23,690 nucleotides of DNA from Saprolegnia diclina VS20 (GCF_000281045.1 NW_008246076.1:940075-963764), one strand, 5' to 3'. Counted from the first letter of the stretch, positions 1-9,354 are shown. The notes: generated by a model not told the origin, from the sequence alone. A program made the numbers and translations.

Positions 1-1463
1 TCGGCATGCTGCCGTCATCGATGCATTGTAGACCCAGCGTCGTCGCTCGCTGTGCAATCTCTTGGCGCATGACCGGACGGCGTTCAAACACCTCGAGCGT
101 GACGCCCGAGCACGTGGCCAGCGCGTCCAACAGCGCGACATAGGACGCCATGGTCATCGCATCGTTGCCAATGTACAACACGAAACGTGAGGACCGGTGT
201 GTCACAGAGCGCCATGGCGACCGCGATCACACTCTCGGCGCCCATGGAACCGCTCGGAATCGTGACGCGCTCGATGCCGGCGGTGATCCATCGACGCACC
301 AAGCGACCCACGTGCACGGGCTTCGACTTCACCGTTGCGACCGAGTCGAGCGAAATGGACTTGAGATATGGTGACTGCAAGGCCCAATCGAGAAGACTCA
401 GGCACGAGATGTCGTCCATGAAACACCTGTACAATGTCAACGTTTGGAGTCGACGCGGCGCCGGCGCCAACGTCAAGGGGTGGACACTTCGCATACGGCA
501 GCGCGCAAGTGAGAGCTCTTCGAGCGCCACAAGTCGCGGCAAAAGCATCAGAAAGAACTGATCGTCCGTGCTACTACAGTCACCGAGCTCAAGCACACGG
601 AGCGCCGAGAGCTTAATAGCATTCGTCAACAGCAGCTCCAAGTTGGTCGTGTCGAGCTGCGTTTGAAGCCGCAGCGCAGTCAGGTGGGGCAGTGGCATCG
701 CAGCCTCCAGTAGACCTTGGACAAGGCCGTAGGTATCGCGGAGCTCGAGGCTCGTGAGCGATGCAGCGGCGGCGATCGCCCGCGCCAAAATTTTGTCGTC
801 GGTCGATACAATATTCACGAGCTTGAGCTCCCTCGCACGGCCCGAGGCCAGCCACGTTGTCATGGCTGTCAACCAGCTTTTGCTTGCAAACGCATTGTCA
901 CTGAGACCAGCCAGATACATGCGCGTGATGCACAGTGTGGCAACAGCGACGGCGTTAAGGAAGCGCGGATCTGCCTCGGCCGCGTGCACGATGATCTCAT
1001 CGAGACCGGTGCAGAGACGGAGGAGTGGAGCAAGGACATGTATGTAGTGCTCTTGCCACGTCGTCAACCGGATGCACTTGACCTTGTGACCCCACTTGGC
1101 GACAAATGCCATGGTTGCGTCGCCAATCGCGCCGGGTTTCTAGCTCATGGCGCGCAGCATCTCGTCGAGCCCCGAGAGACAATGAACGCGAACCGAACTA
1201 AAGACCGGCAGCGCGGCGAGAACAGTTGCCGTGTAGCGATCGTCCATGTCTTCGATGCAGACCTGCGGCCAGTGCTCTGGATGCAAGGCCCTCGGTGTCG
1301 ACACGAGTGAGCGAAGCGCAGTCAGCGGCTCGTCGAGAGCATCCAATGGCAGCGCCAGCAACAGCATGCGGACGTCGTTGGTCGAGGCCAAGCACTGCCC
1401 GATGGAAGCGAGAACGCCAGCGTGCAGGACTGCCCTCGGCGCCACGCAAGGTCGCTTGCTCAT
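1..1463 (-). pseudogene. Leucine-rich-repeat-like protein gene, interrupted, truncated by the left window edge
   Basis: The frame starts at ATG 1463 (MSKRPCVAP) and is open for 107 codons to a TAG at 1140-1142. It then continues in the same frame from 1139 through a 342-residue stretch with regular leucine spacing (LxxLxLxxC/N units such as LRVLELGDCSS and LQTLTLYRC), typical of irregular LRR proteins. Near 190-200 the protein-like reading moves to another frame (FVLYIGNDAMTM onward), which stays open to position 1. The first 100 residues are alanine/leucine rich and resemble the F-box-like start of expanded oomycete LRR families (inference). An ATTGG (CCAAT) motif lies about 30 bp upstream of the ATG. 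No short intron removing the TAG was found. It is probably a decaying family member; an undescribed recoding mechanism is the alternative. A second copy lies at 5424-5871 on the other strand. Confidence 0.6.
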
Positions 1464-1599
1464 ACTCCGCGTTTCGAAAATGAAGCGATTTGATTGGACA
1501 AAAATTGATTGTGCAGCAAGCGAATGGTCGAGTGTAGATTTTACAAAAAAAGAGTGAAATGCATGTGTAAGAACCTATTTCCACTCTTTGGAGCAGCGT

Positions 1600-2185
1600 T
1601 TTTACACTTGGTGCATTCAACGAGACGCAGCTACGCGGGAGCGTCCCGGAGAAGGAAGCATATGCGACCATATTTGCAATCAAGCGGCTCGACTACCTCC
1701 TCCATCGCGATCTCGGGTTTGTCATCCTCACGGACCACCGCAATTTGGAGTTCATCTTTGGTGTCGACGCGTCGCGCGCAGCCGCGACCAGCTCGCACGC
1801 TGGGCCGTCACGCTCACGTGCTTCCGGTACATGATTTTCCACATGCTGGGGGACGAAAACGGAGGATGGTGCTGTCGCCAATGCCACGACGCCCGAGACG
1901 GACAGCCCGACTACGCGCGCCCTGCGTGTGCGCCGACTCGTGGTTGTCCCGGCGCATGTCGCCTCTCCGTCTCAATTTCCAGTGGCCGACCGTGGCGGTT
2001 ATTGCTCAAGTGCAGCGCGACGCTGGCGCTGAGTACGACGACATCAAGGCTCGTCTCGACTGCTCGGACCCTTCCGGTGTTGGCCGACTCAACGGCTGCA
2101 TCTGGATCCCGCCGTCGTCTGTTGGCATACAGTTGACGCTGCTCGTCATGGCCCACACCGGTGCCATTGTTGCATGTCTTTGAAG
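1600..2185 (+). mobile_element. Ty3/Gypsy-type LTR retrotransposon pol fossil (RNase H to integrase N-terminus)
   Basis: The region reads as the RNase H domain of a Ty3/Gypsy polymerase, with the hallmark pieces EAYATIFAIKRLDYLL and TDHRNLEFIF. It is followed by the connector normally found after RNase H (LARWAVTLTCFRYMIFH) and then by sequence resembling the zinc-binding start of integrase (CIWIPPSSV...VMAHTGA). It is broken, with at least three interruptions. No reverse transcriptase core, capsid gene or LTR was recognised next to it, so it is an isolated internal fragment. The decay suggests an old insertion, but without LTRs no date can be given. It lies between the LRR pseudogene and the hairpin cluster in the gene-poor island. 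Confidence 0.75.
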
Positions 2186-2328
2186 GTCTCGAGCGTTCGT
2201 ACTATACTCGTCCAGCAGACTTGCCACCAAATTTTGGACTGATTTTCCACGGCCCAGATCGTCAGTAAGAGTGCGTTCGCGTGCGCTCGACAGAGATAAG
2301 CTAGGTCACGCTGCCGTTGCATTAACAG

Positions 2329-2367
2329 ACGTCAGCACACCTCACTACTACCGAGGTGTGCAGACGT
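2329..2367. repeat. 15-bp inverted repeat (hairpin)
   Basis: Arms 2329-2343 and 2353-2367 are complementary except for one A/A mismatch, around a 9-base loop. It could be a structured RNA element or a remnant of a small foldback transposon; no function is visible. Confidence 0.8.
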
Positions 2368-2448
2368 ATTGCCAATACTGCACAATGCTTAGGTATGCGC
2401 TTAATGCTGACGTTCCAAGCCAACGACATCTGGAGCAAGAACGACAAG

Positions 2449-2482
2449 GTACTACCAAGGCGAGGAAAATCCTTGGTGGTAC
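2449..2482. repeat. 12-bp inverted repeat (hairpin)
   Basis: Arms GTACTACCAAGG (2449-2460) and CCTTGGTGGTAC (2471-2482) pair with a single G/T wobble around a 10-base loop. It is one of a series of hairpins flanking the U2 gene. Confidence 0.8.
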
Positions 2483-2703
2483 AAGTACAGTAGTACGTCA
2501 TAGTAGGGCATGTTATTGGCATACGAACTAAACCTCGGCTGCGCCTCGGGCCCTGCGGGCAAAGTTGATTGTGACTCGCTTCGCTCGTCAGCAGCGCTTC
2601 GCGCTGGAGAGGTGTAGATAGCATACAAATATGGAAAGAATGAGCAGATGTGAGTGTAAAATGGAGGTTGAGTGTAGCAGTTAGGCTTCACAAGGGAGGA
2701 GTG

Positions 2704-2868
2704 CTGGGCCCTCGGAAACCAGTCCAATAGTCAGTGGCAAGCCAACTGGACTATCGGAGTTTGTAAAAATGAATGTGAAAAAAAACCACACCGAAGTGTG
2801 GAAATCAGTTTTCACACTGATTAGAACAGATACTACACTTGATCTTAGCCAAAAGGCCGAGAAGGTAT
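2704..2868 (-). ncRNA. U2: U2 spliceosomal snRNA
   Basis: The reverse strand begins ATACCTTCTCGGCC at 2868, matching the conserved U2 5' end (stem I). It continues with the almost invariant TTTTGGCTAAGATCAAG and the branch-point recognition segment GTGTAGTATCTGTTCT. Stem IIa (ATCAGT-GTGAAA-ACTGAT) and stem IIb (CCACAC-TTCG-GTGTGG) follow, then an Sm-like site AUUUUUA at 2770-2764 and a 3' stem-loop (ATAGTcCAGT paired with ACTGACTAT). U2 is the snRNP component that pairs with the intron branch site in the nucleus; the many introns in this window are its substrates. The 5' end is well placed. The 3' end is uncertain by some 20 bases; the human RNA is 187 nt. A long perfect hairpin sits 35 bp upstream (2903-2929). 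Confidence 0.93.
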
Positions 2869-2902
2869 GGTTGTCATGTGAAACCTAATTTCACCATCCC
2901 TA

Positions 2903-2929
2903 CGAAAAAAGCACTGCGTGCTTTTTTCG
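2903..2929. repeat. Perfect 12-bp hairpin upstream of U2
   Basis: CGAAAAAAGCAC (2903-2914) and GTGCTTTTTTCG (2918-2929) are exact reverse complements around TGC. An outer pair ACCATCC/GGATGGT (2894-2900 and 2934-2940) extends the stem. It ends about 35 bp from the U2 5' end, in the position of a promoter-proximal element. It may act in snRNA transcription or be a separate small RNA; the sequence alone does not decide. Confidence 0.85.
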
Positions 2930-3053
2930 AGACGGATGGTGCAGATCCCGTGCTGTAGGGGGCAGCGTGTCGGAATATTAAGTACGATTTGAGTTATTTT
3001 CAAGTGTCTATATTAGATGCGACCCGTCCTAGTACGCAAAATTGGCAGTAAAG

Positions 3054-3080
3054 TGGGAGGGTGGGAGGGTGGGAGGGTGG
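3054..3080 (+). repeat. TGGGAGGG tandem repeat, G-quadruplex motif
   Basis: Three tandem copies of TGGGAGGG plus TGG give six GGG tracts separated by single bases. This fits the consensus for a very stable parallel G-quadruplex. It lies about 185 bp upstream of the U2 5' end. Confidence 0.9.
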
Positions 3081-3401
3081 TCCGTACCATTTTTTCTGCA
3101 ATGCAATCCACGCCGTGTTACTTCGCCTCACATACAAACAATAAGATATAATTCTAGGTGTGACTCACCGTGTGGGTAATGTGAAAAACGAGTTTCCCAC
3201 ACAAAGTCCTGGCTTGGCCTTTTCCACAAAAGCAGTACATACTTGGCGATGGCAATCGAAGGGCACCATTCCGAATGAGCCCCTTCATGACCAATCAAAT
3301 GTGCGCACGGCACCCGCATCCGGACGCAAAAGAAAGGCCAGCCGAGGATCCCGAGGAGCACTCCGTCCGCGTCGAGGTTGACCCATGCAAATGCCCTTGC
3401 G

Positions 3402-3418
3402 TCTTAGCCAAAAGGCCG
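3402..3418 (-). other. 17-base exact echo of the U2 snRNA 5' region
   Basis: TCTTAGCCAAAAGGCCG at 3402-3418 is identical to 2843-2859 inside the U2 gene, in the same orientation. The flanks do not match. It could be the stub of a U2 pseudogene or coincidence. Confidence 0.5.
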
Positions 3419-5262
3419 TGTGTGCTAGCACATCAATACAGCAAACTTGTTTTGAATAGCGGCAGTGTACTAAGGACGCGTTCAGTCTCTCGGCAGCAAA
3501 CGTACTTGCGCTTCTACGTCCCACAGCGTCACAGCAGTTAAAGTCGAGTTGCAGGCAGCGCTGCATTGGACGAGTGCATTTTGGTTTCATGGCCCCATGT
3601 ATTCTGTCCAATTTTCACATCCACGGCGACACACTCATGCCGCGTCGACTAGTTCTTCCGGGGGGTTTTCTGAGGCAATAAAGATTAATCATCAAAGGCT
3701 GCTTGGCTTGACGTCCAATACCACGTAGGCGAAGCCACGCTCGCATCGCACGCCCACCTCGACGACACATGCACAGCGTTTTATAGCAGATTTATAATCA
3801 TTTGAGATACGTCTATCGACATTGTACCAAAAGGCCAACCTTTTTGAAATGTCGTCCAATATAACGTTCATGCCGCCTTGAGCACTGCGTCGGCGCAAGC
3901 GGTTGGACGGATTGCATTCCAGTGTGATGTGTAGTGTTGGAGAATCGACTACTAGTACATGGAACTACATGGATCTGCTTGTGCACCTCTATTTCGGAGA
4001 GCTCGACACGGTGGTCCTCGGTCGCATTGTGCGGGCCACGTTTGCAGCCTAGAGATGACGAATCGCGGTCCGCTCGACTGTCCAAAGTGTTGATTCGCTG
4101 TGTCAACTTTGGGCGATTTCATTCCAAATGTCATGTCGTTGACCAAGTGGGACCGGGCTCCTGGTGTGGTCTCTGTACGATGGTACTACGATCTTATCTT
4201 ACTTCCCTAATTCGACTCTTGGAGCCTGTAGGGAGCATGTTCAGCATCGCACGAAACCAAACGATGTACTGAACAGGCGTCCCCCACGGCCGAAGACGTC
4301 GAGTGGGCTTGAGGTACTCAAAGACACTGTCGTTCGACGCTTTGTTGGGAAGGATCAAAGGGTGTTGTTTCTTGAGCTGTCGTGCCGTGAAGCATATGCG
4401 TTTGCGCGGTCTTTTGGCCACGCGTAAAAAGGGACGTTGTTGCTGCCCCCAGCCATCGGCCAGAGCGGCGCTCGGCGCATACGATCCTGGTGTTTCTCGA
4501 GGCCGCGCCTGCACTGCAGTTAACGCAATGCACTGCTGAGGCGTGACCAGTCTTCCGACACGTGCGATACCCAATACTATCCATTCAATAGTACTAGTAG
4601 ATCGACGAGTTGCATAAAGATGCATGTACTGTACTAGTACCCCGCTCGGTCGCTTAGTAACCTTAGCTCGCTCGTATGGCTCCAATTATTGACTGCAGGG
4701 TGCTCTGAAATCATGAATCGCGTCCAAAAACCTCGACGGAATGCAAATTCTGGGTATCGAGACGCGGTCTGGTCCGACTGGCAGAGTATCACACGAAACT
4801 AGGAAGCCAGAGGTCGCATCTCAGCCGGGCTAGCGGCACGAGCCTCGCTCACGCCCGCGAAAGCGTACGATAAAGCCCGCGGTATTACGATTTATCGCAG
4901 CGGTTTACAAGAGCGGGAGTACATTACCGGTAAGGAGTTGCGTGGAAGATCAAGCAGCTCGACAAAAGGCCGCATTGTAAAAAGCAACACCCTCGCATAG
5001 GGTACCGGTACCTCCCTCAGTACACCCAGCAGTACACCCATGTCTTCGTGCGGTATCCGGCGCCACCGGAATGTTGGTCATTGGTCTGGCGCCACATAGC
5101 TACAAGCAATTTGTGAAATATTTTTTAGGCTTTTCTGTTATTAAGTTCGAATTCAAAAACGCATTTGAAAGGGACGTTTGGTCCGATTAACTGTCGGTAA
5201 ATTTGCACTCAGACGGACCGTGGCGACGCTCCCAATCAAAGACGAGTTGTCAACGTCAAATC

Positions 5263-5281
5263 GTGTGGAAAATTTCCACAC
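5263..5281. repeat. 9-bp perfect inverted repeat
   Basis: GTGTGGAAA-A-TTTCCACAC forms a near-perfect palindrome of 19 bases directly before a second hairpin (5283-5325). Confidence 0.85.
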
Positions 5282-5282
5282 T

Positions 5283-5325
5283 AAGGTCTTATTGCTTGTT
5301 TAATACTAGTATTCAATAAGACCTT
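5283..5325. repeat. 12-bp perfect inverted repeat with a palindromic loop
   Basis: AAGGTCTTATTG (5283-5294) and CAATAAGACCTT (5314-5325) are exact reverse complements. The 19-base loop itself contains the perfect palindrome AATACTAGTATT (5302-5313), which includes a TACTAGTA core. With 5263-5281 this makes two back-to-back hairpins about 100 bp before the second LRR copy. It could be a foldback element end or the 3' processing structure of a transcript. Confidence 0.85.
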
Positions 5326-5423
5326 TCACCCCTAGACAACTTCCCACGATTCCCGTAGAGCCATACTGCGGCGTGGTTGGTTTGGACGGACCGCCGGGCT
5401 ACGTCGCGCGCTATCACGGACGC

Positions 5424-5871
5424 GATCCACTTGTGCTGCACCTCCTCGACTGTGGATTCGCTGCCGACGAGACGTGACTTGGTCTTCTCGATTGGGCGAT
5501 GCAGTCGCCCTGCCTCGAGAACGTCGCGCTGACGGTGCGAACCAAGCCGCTGCAGTTGGGTCGCTACCTGCGTCACTGTATCACGTCAAGTGTCCGTGAC
5601 GTTGCATTGCCCTACTGTAGCGTGCAAGCCGCGAGTGTGGTCGCGATTGCGATGGCGATCACACGCACCGGTCGACCCGTTCGTCTTTCATCTCTGGGAC
5701 AAGACGTTGAGCATCTACAGTGTGCTGTTGGAAGCGCTTGTTACGTGCTCTGGCGTCACGATCGAGCTCATGGGAACCCAGCGTCATGTACGTCAAGAGG
5801 TTGCCCAGCTTGCGTGGACGCTGCAGCTACATGTACGACTGTTGGATCACGACGACGGCGCGCCGGCGTGA
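5424..5871 (+). pseudogene. Second copy of the LRR-like family, truncated and interrupted
   Basis: Translation gives GLLDWAMQSPCLENVALT...VVAIAMAI, clearly related to SLLDWALQSPYLKSISLD...VIAVAMAL of the gene at 1-1463. The similarity resumes in a frame shifted by one base as FVFHLWDKTLS...LVTCSGVTIELMG, matching FVLYIGNDAMT...LATCSGVTLEVFE of the first copy. Upstream, DCGFAADET aligns with YRCFMDDIS, and an in-frame TGA at 5475-5477 separates it from GLLDWAM. The downstream frame ends at a TGA at 5869-5871. The N-terminal two thirds of the family protein are absent. Differences between the copies include a 3-4 residue gap and mostly conservative replacements, so this is a diverged paralogue in inverted orientation, not a recent duplicate. 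Confidence 0.6.
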
Positions 5872-6246
5872 CGCACACCGTCCAGTGCGTCGATCAACGA
5901 CATTCTCTCGCTGCTCCAGGCGCTGCCACGTCATGCGCTTGATGTCCCATTCACTGCGCACGAGACGCTTCTACAGTGACCCAATGCTATGGGCCCTGAG
6001 CAGTGGCCACACGTGGGCGTGAAAGACATTGATGAGCCCTCCACATGAATTGCGCTGCCGGCCTTTCGCTCGATTCGCATCAAGAACCTCTTGAACAAAG
6101 TTGATACATGCAGCGTGGCATCGTGTATAGAAGCTTAGAGTCAAGAAACCATGACGGTCTATGCGTCATTCGCGTCGTTGTCCGCCGTGTTCTTTTTCTT
6201 GGCTGTGTGCTGCTTCATGAGCCTAGTCATATTGGTTCAACCTGTC
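5872..6246. other. Intergenic stretch between the LRR pseudogene and DDX52
   Basis: No gene is recognised. A plus-strand frame from 6151 begins with a hydrophobic segment (FFFLAVCCFMSLVILV) but then runs antisense through the last helicase exon, so I do not call it. The helicase 3' UTR probably occupies part of this interval. Confidence 0.5.
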
Positions 6247-8846
6247 CTACAAGCGATAGACAATATTGTACTTGTGCTTGTGCGCCTTTTTGAGATCGTA
6301 GCCAGAGACCGTTTCGATGCGGTGACGCGTCGGCGGCGCCTTGAGCAGCTGCTTGCGCTGGCGGACGCTCGCCTTCTTCATCGCAAGCATCCAGTCGGGC
6401 ACGTCGCAGCCGGAGAGCTTCATGACGTTGGCAATCGTGCGCAAGTACATCTACACAAATGAATCTCAAAACTCCACATGCGACCGAATCTCAATGTCAA
6501 AAATAGTACCATGTCACTTTCCGTGAAAAACGTGACGGCTTCGCCCTTGCGGCCATTGCGGCCCGTACGACCGATGCGATGGATGTAGCTCACGGCACTC
6601 TAGTACATTTTGTTATGAGACATGTCTAGAATGATTACGTACCTGAGGGAAATCATAGTTGATAACCATGTTGACGCCCTTGAAGTCGATACCGCGGCTC
6701 ATGAGATCCGTGCAGATGAGGACCCACACCGAGCCCGTCCGAAAGTCCTTGATGACCTTGTCGCGCTAGACAAGTCTGAGTCTCGATAGCCTTTTTACTA
6801 AAACACCAAACCTGTTCTTTCGTACGGTCGGCGTGGATCGCGCCAACGTTGATACCGTCGTAGACCAGCTCATGGAAGAGTTCCTTGGCTCGATCCTTGT
6901 TTTGAACAAACATGAGCACCGGGAGCTTCAAGCCCTATTCGTACATTTCATGAATCCACAAGTCAAAATTTGACGTTTCAAGGTCAACCATACCTCTTGG
7001 ATGAGCTGCTTCATGGCCACGAGCTTGCCTTCTTCCTTGCCGACAAACAAGAGGCGCTGGTTGATCGTGTTGGCGCCGGCGTTCTTGACACCGATCGCGA
7101 CCTTGATCGGGTCCTTGAGCACGCTCTGGGCCATTTCTTCAACACCCTAATTTCACAAAAATTAGAAAAATGGAAAAATAGCTACAAAATGAAAAACAAA
7201 GGTATACCTCGAGCATGGTGGCCGAAAACATCATGCGCTGGAGCGACGGGTTGGTGCACGCCGCAAACACCTCGTCGATTTGCTCGACAAAACCCATCTC
7301 GAAAAGCCGGTCGGCTTCGTCCAAGCAAATCATGTCAACCCTATCCCCAATTTCAGCCTCCAAATACAATCGAATGTGTCGTACTTGTCGAGGGCCAGCG
7401 CGCTCTCGGTAATGAGATGCACGAGGCGCAGCGGCGTCGCAATCACCACGTCGTAGTTGACCGTGCAGTTTCTATTTCCATAAAAGAATAGGATTCAATA
7501 TCAAAATATCAAAAGATCAAAAATCCAAAAATCCAAAAATTCGGACCACCCAAAATCAAAAATCCAAAAATCCAAAAAGGCAATCGAATACAAGACGTAC
7601 TTGGCATGGGACGCCATGGTCGACGCGCTGGCCTTGGAGAGGAGCGAGATGTGAAATTTGCGCCCGGCACTGAGGCGCTGAAACTCAGCGTGGATCTGCA
7701 CCGCGAGTTCGCGCGTCGGAACGAGTACGACCGACCGAATGCCTTGCTACAAAAGCAAAATTCAACATTGATGGACAAAGACGACAAAAGAGACGTACGT
7801 CCTGACGCGGGCGCTCCAAGTTCAAGAGCATCGGAATCGCAAACGCAGCCGTCTTACCCGACCCGGTCGGCGCAATGCCGAGCACATCGCGGCGCTTCAA
7901 GACTGCTGGAATCGCTTGCATTTGGATCGGCGTCGGGTTCTTGTACTGCGAGGCCTCCACGTTGGCGAGGAGTGTCGACCGAAGACTGCCGGTGCTCGCC
8001 ATGTCGGCAAATTCGACGATCGGGTCGGGCACCATCGTGCCCCACGTCGAAATGTTGAGCCGCTTCCGCAGCTGCTTGATGTCATCGCTACAAAACGACG
8101 CTTGAGCATCATCCTCTCTCTGGTATAGTCCAAGCACTTACGCGTGGTTGGAGTGCGGTGCGGCGCTCTCGTCGACGGTCACCGTGTTGCCAAAGACATT
8201 GACGTTTTCGTTGTCGTCGTCGTCGTCGCTGGCGTCATCATCCTCATCTTGCTCGTCTTCGGCAGAGCTGCTCTCGCTGGACGACGAAGATGGCGCTAGA
8301 CACGATCGTGTACGTGAGACGACGAGCAGTGCGAGGGATGGTCCAACCTGCGCGCTTGGCCGGCTTGGTCTTCTTGGACTTGGTCGACGGCACGAGGAGG
8401 CGCGACGCGGCGAGGCGGTCGGCCTGCGCTACCTTTTCTTCGGCGAGCGCATCTTCGCTGAGCTTGCGCTTCCGGCGCTGCTTGCTGCTTTCCTTGCGCT
8501 TGGGCTCGTTTTCGCCGCCGCCGGCCCATTTGGGCACATCGATGCTCGACGTGCGCGCGCGCTGGTGTGGCTTCTTGGGCGCCGGCGCGGGCCTACGCAT
8601 TGCCTATGAATGACATGCTGTAGCGTGAAGGCCGACGTACGTGTTGCAGCCAAAGAAGTCGAGCTCGCCAATGTTGGTGTTGGCGACGCCGAGGCCGATC
8701 GCGCCGCTCTTCTTGGCATCTATTACCATCATCAGAAGTGAAGCGACGTAGCACGAGGAGGGCGTACTCTTGAAGAGGTTGATGTCCGACTTGAAGCGCT
8801 TCGTGTCGAACGAAGCGCCTTGCTGGAGGCTCTGGAACGCGTCCAT
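6247..8846 (-). CDS. DDX52: DEAD-box ATP-dependent RNA helicase, DDX52/Rok1 family (13 exons)
   Basis: Exons (minus): 8846-8768, 8719-8641, 8592-8348, 8295-8142, 8087-7799, 7746-7601, 7471-7385, 7340-7208, 7146-6994, 6934-6812, 6765-6643, 6599-6510, 6450-6247. They sum to 1905 bp (634 aa) and every join keeps the frame. Motifs: Q motif [11 protein letters not shown] (236-246), Walker A APTGSGKT (258-265), PTRELA (292-297), LDEADRLFE (366-374), SAT (399-401), [10 protein letters not shown] (515-524) and HRIGRTGR (544-551). [26 protein letters not shown] and GCDVPDW are characteristic of Rok1/DDX52, a nucleolar helicase of the SSU processome acting in 18S pre-rRNA maturation. Human DDX52 is about 599 aa. 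Residues about 55-185 are a lysine/serine-rich and then acidic (poly-Asp) linker. An in-frame ATG at 8924 is an alternative start. A CCAAT element lies at 8939-8955. Confidence 0.95.
7472..7600 (-). repeat. Repeat-expanded intron of the DDX52 gene
   Basis: This 129-bp intron (the sixth) is two to three times longer than its 43-61 bp neighbours. The excess is a T-rich minisatellite built from degenerate TTTTTGGAT units. It looks like slippage expansion inside an ordinary short intron. Confidence 0.85.
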
Positions 8847-8938
8847 CGTCGGTCGCCGCTGCGCAAGCTGTTGCTGAGTGGTTGGCTGCAACCCCCACGC
8901 GATGCCATTGGCTGAACGGCCCAATTGGCCATCCGGGC

Positions 8939-8955
8939 GCTGATTGGTTAAAATC
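8939..8955 (-). promoter_or_regulatory. CCAAT-type promoter element of DDX52
   Basis: On the gene strand this reads GATTTTAACCAATCAGC, ending about 93 bp before the ATG. The same 17-mer with one change (GATTTTAGCCAATCAGC) lies about 68 bp before the eEF1B beta ATG. Two further CCAAT/ATTGG motifs occur at 8905-8930. CCAAT boxes are known binding sites for the NF-Y complex; binding here is inference. Confidence 0.55.
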
Positions 8956-9354
8956 CGAGCTCATTTGTCCGGCTGCCACGTCCGATCGCTGCTTGGTCGA
9001 TGCGCGGGCGACGATGCAGCCGCCTCGTCACGCGACCCCATGCGAGCGCACAGGTAAATGCGGATGCTATGACCGTAGAGACAAGTCGTTGCAGTACCCG
9101 AGGCATTAGTATGGATTGGTTGCTACTGCGTGGACCGTAGACAGGCGGGGATGCCGCAACGAAGGCGGACACGGCTGGGTCTCGACGCTCAAGTACACAT
9201 GAGCTTTCTTGCCATGCATGCATCGTAGCGCCAGCATGCGAGGTACGGCTGTGCTGTTCAAAGTACAAGGCTCGATGTGGCCATCATTATCCTCCGACGG
9301 GATCTTATCAGATCTACCATATAATAGGTTCTGAGAGGTCAAACCAGTGTGGTT
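8956..9354. other. Intergenic, no gene seen
   Basis: About 400 bp between the DDX52 promoter and the 3' end of the next minus-strand gene. No coding frame with family similarity and no RNA gene is recognised. Confidence 0.5.

Larger units (their letters stand above)
2186..2703. other. Non-coding, hairpin-rich stretch downstream of U2
   Basis: No convincing gene is present. The stretch contains several inverted repeats (listed separately at 2329-2367 and 2449-2482) and a GC-rich run of short hairpin-like units at 2532-2616, including CAGCGC-TTC-GCGCTG and GCCC-TGC-GGGC. It lies downstream of the 3' end of the minus-strand U2 gene. Confidence 0.6.
2869..5423. other. Gene-poor stretch with scattered palindromes
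   Basis: There is no credible coding gene: open frames are short, have mixed third-base composition and match no family I recognise. What can be seen: the hairpin at 2903-2929, the G-rich tract at 3054-3080, a 17-base echo of the U2 5' end at 3402-3418, four TACTAGTA palindromes (3950, 4592, 4632, 5304) and two adjacent hairpins at 5263-5325. The frame at 4194-4685 (minus) is the longest but looks like chance. Confidence 0.6.

Noticed and set aside
4194-4685. 163-residue minus-strand open frame in the gene-poor island
   Set aside because: Basic and apparently continuous, but no motif, no codon bias and no neighbouring exons; not enough to call a gene.
6151-6462. Small hydrophobic protein antisense to the last helicase exon
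   Set aside because: Only about 25 residues are membrane-like; the rest mirrors DDX52 coding sequence, and there is no supporting context.
6787-6806. Sequence resembling the U5 snRNA loop (CCTTTTTACTAAA)
   Set aside because: It lies inside a 46-bp DDX52 intron on the opposite strand with no room for U5 stems or an Sm site.
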